Shown: positions 1-6,842 of the stretch, piece by piece
Layout: every line of letters begins with the position of its first letter
How positions within the stretch are numbered: the first letter of the stretch is position 1
NCBI GenBank assembly: GCA_045133915.1
Contig: JBGUUX010000074.1
Location: 1-30,315, forward strand
Reading direction: 5' to 3'
Length of the DNA: 30,315 nucleotides
Origin: RGIG7300 sp045133915
Lineage (GTDB): Bacteria; Bacillota; Clostridia; Oscillospirales; CAG-272
Program-made: the position numbers and the translations under genes
The notes under the pieces: generated by a model
The model's input: only the letters and a program-made list of their open reading frames with translations
Database searches by the model: none
What the model was told of the DNA's origin: nothing

Positions 1-2
1 AG

Positions 3-824
3 GCCGGTATCTCCGTAAAGTATCACCATCCCGAGGTTGGTGCATCCGGTCAGTTTGAGATTGAGCCCCAGCTGGGTCAGATGTCCAAGATGGCAGATGC
101 AACCATGATGATTAAATATATCATCCACAACACGGCACAGAAATACGGCATGTCTGCCACGTTTATGCCCAAGCCCATTTACGGCGAGGCAGGCAGCGGC
201 ATGCACGTGCATATGCTGCTGATGAAGGATGGCAAGCCCGTGTTCTCCGACGATAACGGCTACGCGCACCTGAGCGAGACCGCTCACTACTTTATGGGCG
301 GACTTCTCAAGCACATCGCTTCTCTGTGCGCCCTCACCAACCCCAGTACCAACTCCTTCAAGCGTCTGGTTCCCGGCTTTGAGGCTCCCGTAACCGTTGG
401 TTACGCAACCTCTAACCGTTCTGCGGTTATCCGTATCCCCGCATACGCAAAATCTCCCGACAAGCGCCGCTTTGAGCTCCGTAACCCCGACGCTACATGT
501 AACCCCTACTTCTGCTATGCGGCTATCCTTATGGCAGGTCTTGACGGTATCAAGAGTAAGATTGATCCTCACGCAAACGGCTGGGGTCCCTATGACATGA
601 ACCTCTATCACTTAAGCGACGAGGAGAAGGCTAAGCTCAGCCATCTGCCCACCACCCTTGATGCGGCTCTTGATGCGCTTGAGGCTGACCACGATTACCT
701 CACAGAAGGCGGAGTATTCCCCGAAGAGCTCTTAAAGAACTTTATCGCTTCAAAGCGTGCAGAGTGCGCAGAGCTTGCTAAGATACCCAACCCCGCAGAG
801 TTTGACCGTTACTACAACCTGTAA
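3..824 (+). CDS. glnA: Glutamine synthetase, type I (3' part)
   Basis: The gene is cut by the left edge; 273 residues of the C-terminal catalytic part are visible. Glutamine synthetase makes glutamine from glutamate, ammonia and ATP in the cytoplasm. Visible family signatures are the metal/ATP segment with GEAGSGMHVH, the glutamate-binding stretch NPSTNSFKRLVPGFEAP, then NRSAVIRIP and the ATP/glutamate loop RRFELRNPDATCNPY. The region that carries the adenylylated tyrosine in GSI-beta enzymes is short and unlike it, which fits the GSI-alpha type of Firmicutes, usually controlled by feedback and protein partners. The stop codon overlaps the start of the next gene (TAATG), so the two are probably translationally coupled. 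Family assignment is very secure; the subtype is inference. Confidence 0.97.
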   Translation, partial: AGISVKYHHPEVGASGQFEIEPQLGQMSKMADATMMIKYIIHNTAQKYGMSATFMPKPIYGEAGSGMHVHMLLMKDGKPVFSDDNGYAHLSETAHYFMGGLLKHIASLCALTNPSTNSFKRLVPGFEAPVTVGYATSNRSAVIRIPAYAKSPDKRRFELRNPDATCNPYFCYAAILMAGLDGIKSKIDPHANGWGPYDMNLYHLSDEEKAKLSHLPTTLDAALDALEADHDYLTEGGVFPEELLKNFIASKRAECAELAKIPNPAEFDRYYNL

Positions 825-1525
825 TGAATATAAAATTTTTGGGCACCGGATTTGGTGCTCCATACAAAAACAGACATCAACAATCCGTACTCATAGAGGT
901 AGGCAAAAACGCCTACCTCTTTGATGCAGGTGCGCCTGTTACAGACATACTTTCCTTTGCGGAATACGATATGTCCCGTATAAAGACCGTCTTTATAAGT
1001 CACCTTCACGGCGACCATATGAACGGGCTTAACGATATGATAAACCTTGCGGAGTTCTTCAATATAAGCTGCGATATTTATCTGTCCGAAAAGAGAGGTA
1101 TTGATGCTTTTAAGGCTTATACCTATATGCAGTTAAGAAAAGACTCGAACCGTGTGGACTTTAAGCTGATAAACCAAGGTCTGTTCTATGACGACGGTAT
1201 ACTTAAGGTTACAGCATACCAGAACGGGCACATGAAGGGTCTGCCCTGCTATAGCTTCCTTATAGAAGCCGAGGGCAAGCGTATCTATATCACAGGTGAC
1301 CTCTCCCCTGATCTTTGCGATCTGCCCGACATTTCGGCTGATCTTATGATGATAGAGGCGGCTCATTTTGATGCGGAGAATGTTGTTGCAAAATGCAACA
1401 CTCTTGACGTAGACAAGGTTGCCTTTGTCCACGTTATGCCTCCCGAAAAGTATGAGGACCTGAAAAAATTCAACACCGATTTTCTTCCCTTATATCCCAA
1501 TGACGGAGAGGAGTACGAGCTATGA
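824..1525 (+). CDS. MBL-fold metallohydrolase, RNase Z-like
   Basis: A 233-aa metallo-beta-lactamase-fold protein. The N-terminus MNIKFLGTGFGAP and the metal motif HLHGDH (about residues 65-70) are typical of the RNase Z/PhnP-like branch. A later GH (GHMKG) and TGD (ITGDLSPD) supply further expected metal ligands, and a late His (FVHVMPP) closes the set. The substrate cannot be read from sequence; a tRNA 3'-processing role is possible, but the long insert typical of true RNase Z is not obvious. The ATG overlaps the glnA stop by one base, and the gene ends in a 4-bp ATGA overlap with a second MBL gene, so glnA and two MBL genes look like one transcript. It has no phosphonate-gene neighbours. 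Confidence 0.88.
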   Translation: MNIKFLGTGFGAPYKNRHQQSVLIEVGKNAYLFDAGAPVTDILSFAEYDMSRIKTVFISHLHGDHMNGLNDMINLAEFFNISCDIYLSEKRGIDAFKAYTYMQLRKDSNRVDFKLINQGLFYDDGILKVTAYQNGHMKGLPCYSFLIEAEGKRIYITGDLSPDLCDLPDISADLMMIEAAHFDAENVVAKCNTLDVDKVAFVHVMPPEKYEDLKKFNTDFLPLYPNDGEEYEL

Positions 1526-2205
1526 AGATCAAGTTTTTAGGTACAGGGGCTGCCGACTGGGCTCCCGACCGTCAGGATCACGGCGATGAATACAGAGGTA
1601 ACGCCTCTGCACTTATAAACGATACCATACTTATTGATCCCGGCCCCACCGTTCCTGCAGCTCTTAAAAAATTCGGTATCCCACCCGAGAGCATAAAATA
1701 CGTTATCAATACTCACAGACATAAGGATCACTTCAATGAGGATACTCTTGCTTTTCTTGAATCAAAGGGAGCAAGGTTTGTTGAAATTGATGACGAAGCT
1801 ACCCTTGACACAGTTAAGATAACTGCTATGACCGGACACCACCGCGTTCCTACAAAGCATTATCTGTTTGATGACGGAGAGCATAAGATCTACTATGCTC
1901 TTGACTCTGCGTGGCTTCTCTACGATGAAGTGCAGCTCATTATTGACAAAGCTCCCGTTGACCTTATCGTGCTTGACTGCACAGTTGGACATCAGGACGG
2001 AGATTACCGTATATTTGAACACAACAATATCAATATGGTAATCGAGATGAAAAAGACTCTTAAAGAGCATATAAAGAGCTTCTACATCAGCCATGTGTCC
2101 TGCGGTCTCCACGACGATCACGACGTCATCTGCCGTGACCTTGAGCCCTACGGGATAGATGTGGCCTATGACGGACTGGAAGTAGAATGCAAAATGCAAA
2201 ATTAA
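1522..2205 (+). CDS. MBL-fold metallohydrolase, second copy
   Basis: A 227-aa metallo-beta-lactamase-fold protein starting within the stop of the preceding MBL gene (ATGA). It opens with MKIKFLGTGAADWAP, has the metal motif THRHKDH, and has later His/Asp positions (TGHHRVP, ALDSAW, SHVSCGLHDDH). It resembles phosphoribosyl 1,2-cyclic phosphate phosphodiesterase-like (PhnP-like) proteins in outline, but no phn genes are near, so the substrate is unknown. The two MBL proteins share the N-terminal pattern but differ enough not to be a recent duplication. The last codons (CKMQN and the TAA stop) lie inside a tandem heptamer repeat, so a repeat insertion seems to have supplied the natural end of the protein. 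Confidence 0.87.
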   Translation: MKIKFLGTGAADWAPDRQDHGDEYRGNASALINDTILIDPGPTVPAALKKFGIPPESIKYVINTHRHKDHFNEDTLAFLESKGARFVEIDDEATLDTVKITAMTGHHRVPTKHYLFDDGEHKIYYALDSAWLLYDEVQLIIDKAPVDLIVLDCTVGHQDGDYRIFEHNNINMVIEMKKTLKEHIKSFYISHVSCGLHDDHDVICRDLEPYGIDVAYDGLEVECKMQN

Positions 2206-2255
2206 AAATGCAGAATTATAGATATTTTTGATACTGGGTATCAAAAATCCCTTTT
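2187..2255 (+). repeat. Composite repeat: heptamers plus hairpin
   Basis: Degenerate GCAAAAT/GCAGAAT units run from 2187 to about 2217. They are followed by a perfect hairpin with 10-bp stem TTTTTGATAC (2225-2234) pairing with 2238-2247. The flanks of the hairpin (GA.ATTTTTG and CAAAAAT.CC) match two other copies, at 8963-8999 and 22147-22183. Here the inner stem is GATAC/GTATC instead of GTTGC/GCAAC, so both arms changed together. The hairpin may also help end the glnA-MBL transcript. Confidence 0.7.
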
Positions 2256-2337
2256 AATCAAATTGTTTTGTATAAATAGCTTGATCATTTGCCGTTATTA
2301 AATGTTATCATCTTAATTTTATAGGTATTAAGAACTT

Positions 2338-2364
2338 AAAAAGGTGTCCTCACGACACCTTTTT
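2338..2364. terminator. Bidirectional intrinsic terminator
   Basis: An 11-bp perfect stem AAAAAGGTGTC (2338-2348), loop CTCAC, and GACACCTTTTT (2354-2364). A-tract and T-tract on opposite sides let it work on both strands. It sits between the converging MBL gene (plus) and the Cys-rich small protein gene (minus). Confidence 0.85.
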
Positions 2365-2370
2365 CTTTAT

Positions 2371-2400
2371 TAATTCCGAATTCCGAATTGCGCATTAATT
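2371..2400 (-). repeat. Heptamer repeat, TCGGAAT type
   Basis: On the minus strand a short array of period 7 (AATTCGG units) ends in GGAATTAAT just before the terminator stem at 2338-2364. This is the same order, array then AATTAAT then hairpin, as at 4111-4147, but with a different heptamer sequence. Confidence 0.6.
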
Positions 2401-2412
2401 AAAACTCACCCT

Positions 2413-2625
2413 TTAATCATATTTATTCATTAATGCTTTACACAGTCCGCAGGAACCGTAGTCCTTTCGGCAATATCGGCTCTGATGCCTTGCCTTGAGA
2501 AGGCTGTTACCGAACACGGTCACTGTACTTGTGCCCTCGGGGATTCCCTCACAGACAAGGCGTGTGCTCGCCTCCTTGAGGTAAAAGGGGCAGGTGGTGT
2601 AAGCATCCTCGGTGTATTTAATCAT
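2413..2625 (-). CDS. Small Cys-rich, zinc-finger-like protein
   Basis: A 70-aa protein beginning MIKYTEDAYTTCPFY. The ATG at 2625 is preceded by AGGTGG at good spacing and overlaps the stop of ssb (ATGATTAA), so it is chosen over an in-frame GTG at 2634. Five or more cysteines occur in the pattern CPFY...CEG...YC...C..C, which recalls small zinc-binding proteins common in clostridial phages and mobile elements. The family name is not certain. It is the last gene of a three-gene minus-strand unit with a short SSB and a Cys-rich peptide. The function is unknown; a role in element replication or regulation is inference from context only. Confidence 0.7.
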   Translation of the reverse strand: MIKYTEDAYTTCPFYLKEASTRLVCEGIPEGTSTVTVFGNSLLKARHQSRYCRKDYGSCGLCKALMNKYD

Positions 2626-2926
2626 TGGCGCCACCTATATCAAACATCCTGTTGGCGGTGATCTCAAACTTGCTGCGACCCTCTTCTCCCGTAGGAGTGC
2701 GGTGCAGTGTTCCCTCCACCATTATACGGCTGTCGGGCGCTATATCCTTATAGACGTTTTCGGCTAACTCGCCCCATACGGTAACGTCTATGTATTCCTT
2801 TGTCTTTACACCCTCGCTTACCAGAACAAAATTCAGTACCGGTATACCCGTGGTGGTAAGTTTAAGCTCCGGCTTTTCCTTTGGGATGCCTGTTATTATT
2901 ACTTTATTGAAATCTTTGTTTAACAT
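2618..2926 (-). CDS. ssb: Short single-stranded DNA-binding protein
   Basis: A 102-aa OB-fold protein (MLNKDFNKVIITGIPKEKPE ...). It has the SSB signatures GIPVLNFVLVSEG, a DVTVWGELAENV segment and a late VEGTLH...EITANRM strand. It would bind single-stranded DNA. It is much shorter than chromosomal SSB (about 150 aa) and ends right after the OB fold in GGAND, with no acidic DDDIPF-like tail for partner proteins, as in accessory SSBs of phages or mobile elements. The RBS GAGGAG lies in the last codons of the upstream peptide, and its stop overlaps the next start, so the three genes are coupled. Confidence 0.85.
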   Translation of the reverse strand: MLNKDFNKVIITGIPKEKPELKLTTTGIPVLNFVLVSEGVKTKEYIDVTVWGELAENVYKDIAPDSRIMVEGTLHRTPTGEEGRSKFEITANRMFDIGGAND

Positions 2927-2928
2927 TT

Positions 2929-3030
2929 TTACTCCTCACTTTCTTCGTTATCGTCGCTGTTATTGATATCCTTTGTGCAGAAACCGCACGCATCACATTC
3001 ATACGGTCCTTTTACACACATGTATGCCAA
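2929..3030 (-). CDS. Cys-rich peptide, about 33 aa
   Basis: A very short gene. The minus strand has AAAGGAGG, then seven bases, then TTG (3028-3030), which gives (M)AYMCVKGPYECDACGFC and a strongly acidic tail ending DDNEESEE. An ATG at 3021 would give 30 aa but is 13 bases from the RBS. A longer reading from 3120 would bury this RBS inside the gene and is less likely. The CxxCxxC cluster suggests metal binding. It is the first gene of the unit with ssb. The function is unknown. That it is translated is supported by the RBS and by coupling to ssb, but length makes this tentative. Confidence 0.6.
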   Translation of the reverse strand: MAYMCVKGPYECDACGFCTKDINNSDDNEESEE

Positions 3031-3154
3031 GTATTTTCCTCCTTTCTGTCCCTTATTTGGGACATGTACTGTACTAAAATAGTAGCGAAGCAAATGAGTG
3101 GTTTTATTCCGCTTTGTCAAACACCAAAATATTTTAAGAAATCCTAAAACACAC

Positions 3155-3183
3155 TTGACTTTATTTCGGAAATCTGATACAAT
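3155..3183 (+). promoter_or_regulatory. Sigma-A promoter of the XRE repressor
   Basis: TTGACT (3155-3160), 17-bp spacer, TACAAT (3178-3183). The first operator palindrome lies wholly inside the spacer, so a bound repressor should block RNA polymerase. The leader to the ATG at 3328 would be about 140 bases long. Confidence 0.75.
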
Positions 3184-3195
3184 GATTTCGGAAAT
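3163..3195. promoter_or_regulatory. Paired operator palindromes ATTTCGGAAAT
   Basis: Two identical 11-bp palindromes at 3163-3173 and 3185-3195, centres exactly 22 bp apart (two helical turns), overlapping the promoter. A related palindrome TTTTCCGAAAA lies at 3256-3266 and a half-like site near 3300-3308. They are the likely binding sites of the XRE protein encoded at 3328 (inference from position and symmetry). Confidence 0.7.
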
Positions 3196-3327
3196 ATTAA
3201 ATCTTAGCCCCGTTTAGTTAAGATTTCTTAAACTGTATGACATATTATATATCGGTTTTCCGAAAATGTCAATATGTTTATGTAAGATTTCTTTAATAAT
3301 TTTCGGTTTTGCAGGAGTACACAAAAG

Positions 3328-3657
3328 ATGTATGAGATTTTTGTTGAATTGTTACAAAAGAACGGTATGACCGCTTATCAGGTTTGCAAAGCGACGGGTA
3401 TTGCCCCCGCCACTGTAAGTGATTGGAAGAACGGCAAGTCCACCCCAAAGCAGGACAAGCTCAAAAAGATAGCCGACTATTTCGGTGTTTCTCTTGACTA
3501 TCTGACCACGGGTAAGGAATCAAAAACAAAGAGACCTGTTACCGACGAGGATATCAAGCTGGCTCTGTTTGGAGGAGACGGTGAGGTAACCGACGAAATG
3601 TGGGAGGAGGCTATGTTTGCCGTTGAACTTATTAAAAAAAGACATAAGAAGGGATAA
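3328..3657 (+). CDS. XRE-family (cI-like) repressor
   Basis: A 109-aa DNA-binding protein. Residues about 5-60 form an HTH_3 domain: MTAYQVCKATGIAPATVSDWKNGKSTPKQDKL, then KIADYFGVSLDYLTTG. The C-terminal 40 residues are charged and probably mediate oligomerisation or contact with the next protein. AGGAG at 3313-3317 precedes the ATG. It stands three bases upstream of an ImmA/IrrE-like peptidase gene, the usual pair in which the peptidase cleaves the repressor to derepress a mobile element. The repeated palindromes upstream suggest that it represses its own promoter and perhaps the divergent ssb unit. Confidence 0.9.
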   Translation: MYEIFVELLQKNGMTAYQVCKATGIAPATVSDWKNGKSTPKQDKLKKIADYFGVSLDYLTTGKESKTKRPVTDEDIKLALFGGDGEVTDEMWEEAMFAVELIKKRHKKG

Positions 3658-3660
3658 GCT

Positions 3661-4065
3661 ATGACAACAAGCACAGAATGTGCAGTATTTTGTGATGAAA
3701 ATAAAATAGTCCTGGAGTATTGCAGACTGCCGCTTAACAAGTCTGTATCCTTTGAGGACTGTGATGAAAGATATATAATTATGGATGAAGCAGATATGAC
3801 CGAGGCAGAACGCAAGGTCCACCTTGCCCATGAGATAGGTCACTGTATGACGGGAGCATTCTACCGTCCTTACTCACCCTTGGAGACCCGAAGCCGCTGT
3901 GAATATAAGGCTAATATGTGGATGATAGAGCATCTGTTACCTAAAGAAAGATTGGAATCAGCATTTACAGACGGTATTACCGAGGTCTGGGAGTTAGCAG
4001 AGCATTTTGATGTTCCTGAGGAAACGGTGCGCTTTGCTTGCTATGAATATTTCGACAGAAAATAA
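3661..4065 (+). CDS. ImmA/IrrE-type metallopeptidase
   Basis: A 134-aa protein with the zinc motif HEIGH in VHLAHEIGHCMTGAFY and a downstream Glu/Asn-bearing helix (RCEYKANMWMIEHLLP), which is the COG2856/ImmA pattern. The family partners with XRE repressors and cleaves or inactivates them in response to DNA damage or other signals. It follows the XRE gene by three bases and shares its transcript. It is compact, lacking extra sensor domains. The terminator at 4079-4108 follows. No integrase or structural phage gene is seen nearby, so this may be a remnant or a domesticated switch. Confidence 0.87.
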   Translation: MTTSTECAVFCDENKIVLEYCRLPLNKSVSFEDCDERYIIMDEADMTEAERKVHLAHEIGHCMTGAFYRPYSPLETRSRCEYKANMWMIEHLLPKERLESAFTDGITEVWELAEHFDVPEETVRFACYEYFDRK

Positions 4066-4078
4066 TAATGCTAATAAT

Positions 4079-4108
4079 AAAAGTCGGTTCACGTTTGAAC
4101 CGACTTTT
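4079..4108. terminator. Bidirectional intrinsic terminator
   Basis: A perfect 12-bp stem AAAAGTCGGTTC (4079-4090), loop ACGTTT, and GAACCGACTTTT (4097-4108). It lies between the converging ImmA-like gene (plus) and SDR gene (minus). Confidence 0.88.
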
Positions 4109-4110
4109 TA

Positions 4111-4147
4111 CATTAATTCTGCATTCTGCATTCTGCATTTTGCATTC
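4111..4147 (-). repeat. Heptamer repeat, GCAGAAT type
   Basis: On the minus strand, directly after the SDR stop codon, come about four units of GAATGCA/GAATGCAA and then GAATTAATG leading into the terminator stem. It has the same heptamer as 2187-2217, 22111-22143 and 22295-22332. It abuts the stop codon with no spacer. Confidence 0.8.
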
Positions 4148-4951
4148 TTAGGGTCTGAGTCCCATACCGCCCTCGAGAGTGAGTGTCTCGCCGGACATAT
4201 ACTTGAAGTCGGGGGATGCAAGCTGAACGCATACGCGGCCGATCTCAAGCTCGGAGTTGCCGTAATGACCCATAGGAGGCATATGCACGTTTGCCTTGAA
4301 TGCCTCGGGGTTATACTCTGCCCACTTCTCAAGCTGGCTGGTCCATGCGAGAGGACAAACAACGTTTACGTTGATACCGTCCTTACCCCACTCGGTTGCC
4401 GCAACACGGGTAAGACCGCGGATACCCTCCTTAGCCGCTGCGTATGCAGACTGACCGTAGTTACCGAAAAGACCCGCGCCTGATGCAAAGTTGATAACTG
4501 CGCCCTTGGTCTCCTTGAGATAAGGATAGCAAGCCTTCATATAGTAGAATGCCGAATAAAGTCCGGAATACATGGCAAGATCAAACTGTTCTGTGGTGTG
4601 GTCTGCCAAAGTTACGCCCGAAGCGGATGCCTGCGCATTATTGATAAGAACGTCGATACGGCCGAACTCCTTAACAGTTGCATCTATTACCTTCTTTACG
4701 GTTGCCTCGTTATCTGCGCCTGCATTGATATCTGCCTGACATACAAGCACCTTGATTCCGTAAAGGTTCTCAAGCTCTGCCTTAGCCTCCTCAAGCTTTG
4801 CTAAGTTTCTGCCTGTGAGGACAAGATTTGCGCCCTCCTTGGCATAAGCAATGGCAATACCGTAACCGATAGAACCTGCAGAACCGTCTTTTAAAGCGGG
4901 AGCCTTACCTCCGCCTGTGATTATAGCTGTTTTATCCTGTAAAAATCCCAT
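4148..4951 (-). CDS. SDR-family NAD(P)-dependent oxidoreductase
   Basis: A short-chain dehydrogenase of 267 aa from the ATG at 4951 (MGFLQDKTAIITGGG). This start has GAGG nine bases upstream. Another in-frame ATG at 4966 overlaps the previous stop as ATGA and would add MRYKK. Features are the Rossmann glycine motif TGGG...GSIGYG with about ten extra residues between its glycines, LINNAQ, a catalytic Ser in INFASGAG, YAAAK (YxxxK) and a C-terminal MSGETLTLEGG. The substrate is unknown; FabG-like and hydroxysteroid dehydrogenase-like enzymes share this fold. It is transcribed after an LTA-synthase-like gene, but no functional link is evident. A heptamer repeat starts at its stop. Confidence 0.9.
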   Translation of the reverse strand: MGFLQDKTAIITGGGKAPALKDGSAGSIGYGIAIAYAKEGANLVLTGRNLAKLEEAKAELENLYGIKVLVCQADINAGADNEATVKKVIDATVKEFGRIDVLINNAQASASGVTLADHTTEQFDLAMYSGLYSAFYYMKACYPYLKETKGAVINFASGAGLFGNYGQSAYAAAKEGIRGLTRVAATEWGKDGINVNVVCPLAWTSQLEKWAEYNPEAFKANVHMPPMGHYGNSELEIGRVCVQLASPDFKYMSGETLTLEGGMGLRP

Positions 4952-4962
4952 TTTTTTATACC

Positions 4963-6801
4963 TCATTTATCTCTGAAATAATCGAATTTAATTGAATCCC
5001 AGCAAGCGCCAAGCCTAATATCTATCTCATTGCCCCGTTCCTTTGCAAGATCGGTAGGCTCGTCCTTTTTGATGTTGAAATAGGTCTCGCCGTCATACCA
5101 GGACATATCGCGGAATATTACGTATCCGCCGTTAGGTGAAAATGCATCGTTGCCAAGATAGTATCTGCCGTCAGAGTCAAGTCCGAAGAGGTTTACAATT
5201 GTAGGCAGTATATCGTAGGTTGAAATGACCTTGTCCACCTTTTTGGCTTCAAGCCCCTTAGCATATACAAAAGAGGGGACGTTACCCATAAGATTGGTGT
5301 CGTCTGTTCCCTTGTACTTCTCAAGAAGTCCCTCGGTGGTCACGTAGTGGTCATAGTGGTCGGTGTATAAGAAGAGTACGGTGTCCTCAAGCTTCCCGTC
5401 TGCCTCAAGCTTTTCGTAAAGGCTCTTTACAAAAAGGTCGGTTTCGTAAGCATGACAGAGAGCCCACACGTATTCGTCCTCGTATTCACCCTTTAGCCTT
5501 GAACGGATAGTCTCCTCGTGGGCAAGGACCGGCTTTCCGTCAGCCGTGTATGGCCCGTGTCCCGTATAGGTTATGATAAAGGACATAAAACGCTCGCCCT
5601 GGGTGATCATATCATACGCCTCGGTTATGGTGGAGTCCATATCGCCGTCAGATATACGCATATCACCGCTGGAGTGGTATTTTTCATAGCCCCACGCCTC
5701 ATGAACCTGACCACGGTTATACATATCGCGGTTGCTTCGGTGGAAGCTGTTTACTTTGTAGCCCTCTTCCTTGAAAAGATTGGGAAGAGATTCGGGATAG
5801 GCAGTTTCGGTGAAATAAGCCATCTTTGAAGAGTTCATAGGGGTTATCATACCCGTGTTCACCGCATTTTCGGAGGAGAAGGTAGCCGCCCACAGATATT
5901 TTGGCGCGTAGAAGCCGGTAAAATCCACAGACTTTTCTCTCAGCGCCGAGGTAAAGGGCATAGCCACGTCGGTCAACATCCAACTGTCGACAGACTCAAG
6001 CTGGATGAGGATAAGATTTTTACCTTCCAGTACTCCCGTCATTTCGTTATCGGGGTCAAGCTCTCTTGTGGTGTAAAATTCATTAAGCTCGTCCAGTCTT
6101 GAACGGTTGGTCAGACGCTCCACCACGTCCTTTAGTCCCGTGCTGATATAGGCATCACGGAAGGTATAGTGATAGAAGCCGCACATATGCATACAGAGCC
6201 TGTAATCCGAAAAATCGTCGTAGTGGTCGGCGTGGCTCTTGGTACTGTTCCATAGGATACCGCCGAAATCGTTTTTAAAGGTCTTGTTGACAGTAACGAC
6301 AACTCCGCTTATACCCACAGCAATGATGACAAGTGCTAAGATAAGCTTAAGCCAATTTTTCTTCTTGGTCTTGGGGACAAGTATCACGGCTATGACCGTA
6401 GCCACAAGGCAGATACAAAGAGCTATAATGAAATTACGCTCAAAATCAAAATAAGACCAGTCGAAATATCCTGCGCCGTCATCGGCAAACATGATGGATG
6501 AAAAGGACATATACTGTCCGAAAAAGCTGTCCATAACTCCGTGGACCAGCGAGAGCACCGAAAAGCAAAGAGTGACTAATATCATATATATCCTTCTTGC
6601 TATACGGGGCAGAGCCACGGATATTCCTACCAGCAGAACACACCAGAAAAACGATGCCCAAAATGCCGCTGATGCCGGCAGAGTCGAGGTGTTGTTCTTT
6701 TCATATACGGTACGGAAAGCTATATCTATTGCCATAAGAGAACCGAAAAACAGAATATCCGCCAGTATCTCTCTTGACAGGTTAAATGTTTTTTTCTTCA
6801 C
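4963..6801 (-). CDS. LTA synthase-like membrane sulfatase
   Basis: About 612 aa, with probably five N-terminal membrane helices (to about residue 190) and an extracellular alkaline-phosphatase/sulfatase domain. The preferred start is the GTG at 6801, six bases after a perfect AGGAGG; an upstream ATG at 6831 would place that RBS inside the gene. Family landmarks are LILIQLESVDSW (metal Glu), a Thr/Ser-rich nucleophile region at WAATFSSENA, the RSNRDMYNRG segment, YTGHGPYT and the metal motif LYTDHYDHY. LtaS-family enzymes transfer glycerol phosphate from phosphatidylglycerol to build lipoteichoic acid; others modify glycans with phosphoglycerol. Which of these applies is not decidable. It overlaps the SDR gene by ATGA if the SDR uses its first ATG. 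Confidence 0.88.
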   Translation of the reverse strand: MKKKTFNLSREILADILFFGSLMAIDIAFRTVYEKNNTSTLPASAAFWASFFWCVLLVGISVALPRIARRIYMILVTLCFSVLSLVHGVMDSFFGQYMSFSSIMFADDGAGYFDWSYFDFERNFIIALCICLVATVIAVILVPKTKKKNWLKLILALVIIAVGISGVVVTVNKTFKNDFGGILWNSTKSHADHYDDFSDYRLCMHMCGFYHYTFRDAYISTGLKDVVERLTNRSRLDELNEFYTTRELDPDNEMTGVLEGKNLILIQLESVDSWMLTDVAMPFTSALREKSVDFTGFYAPKYLWAATFSSENAVNTGMITPMNSSKMAYFTETAYPESLPNLFKEEGYKVNSFHRSNRDMYNRGQVHEAWGYEKYHSSGDMRISDGDMDSTITEAYDMITQGERFMSFIITYTGHGPYTADGKPVLAHEETIRSRLKGEYEDEYVWALCHAYETDLFVKSLYEKLEADGKLEDTVLFLYTDHYDHYVTTEGLLEKYKGTDDTNLMGNVPSFVYAKGLEAKKVDKVISTYDILPTIVNLFGLDSDGRYYLGNDAFSPNGGYVIFRDMSWYDGETYFNIKKDEPTDLAKERGNEIDIRLGACWDSIKFDYFRDK

Positions 6802-6842
6802 TGTCCGCCTCCTTTTTCCATAATAATACAATTATACACTAT

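Larger units (their letters stand above)
3031..3327. promoter_or_regulatory. Divergent control region of the XRE module
   Basis: About 300 bp without a gene between the ssb unit (minus) and the XRE repressor (plus). It holds a good plus-strand promoter, two identical palindromes, further related sites and a minus-strand TTGACA at 3115-3120 without a convincing -10. A small hairpin, GTCCC-ttattt-GGGAC at 3048-3063, lies in the leader of the Cys-rich peptide. The layout is that of a phage-type genetic switch. Confidence 0.6.

Noticed and set aside
3031..3120. Extending the Cys-rich peptide to 63 residues from 3120
   Set aside because: A strong AGGAGG and the leader hairpin would then lie inside the gene, and the added residues look like translated leader sequence.
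2413..4065. A complete prophage
   Set aside because: Only a switch, an SSB and small Cys-rich proteins are present; there is no integrase, terminase, capsid or tail gene, and no attachment repeat was found.
4007..4483. A 158-codon plus-strand frame over the ImmA end, terminator and SDR gene
   Set aside because: It crosses a strong terminator and a heptamer repeat and is antisense to a well-supported SDR gene.
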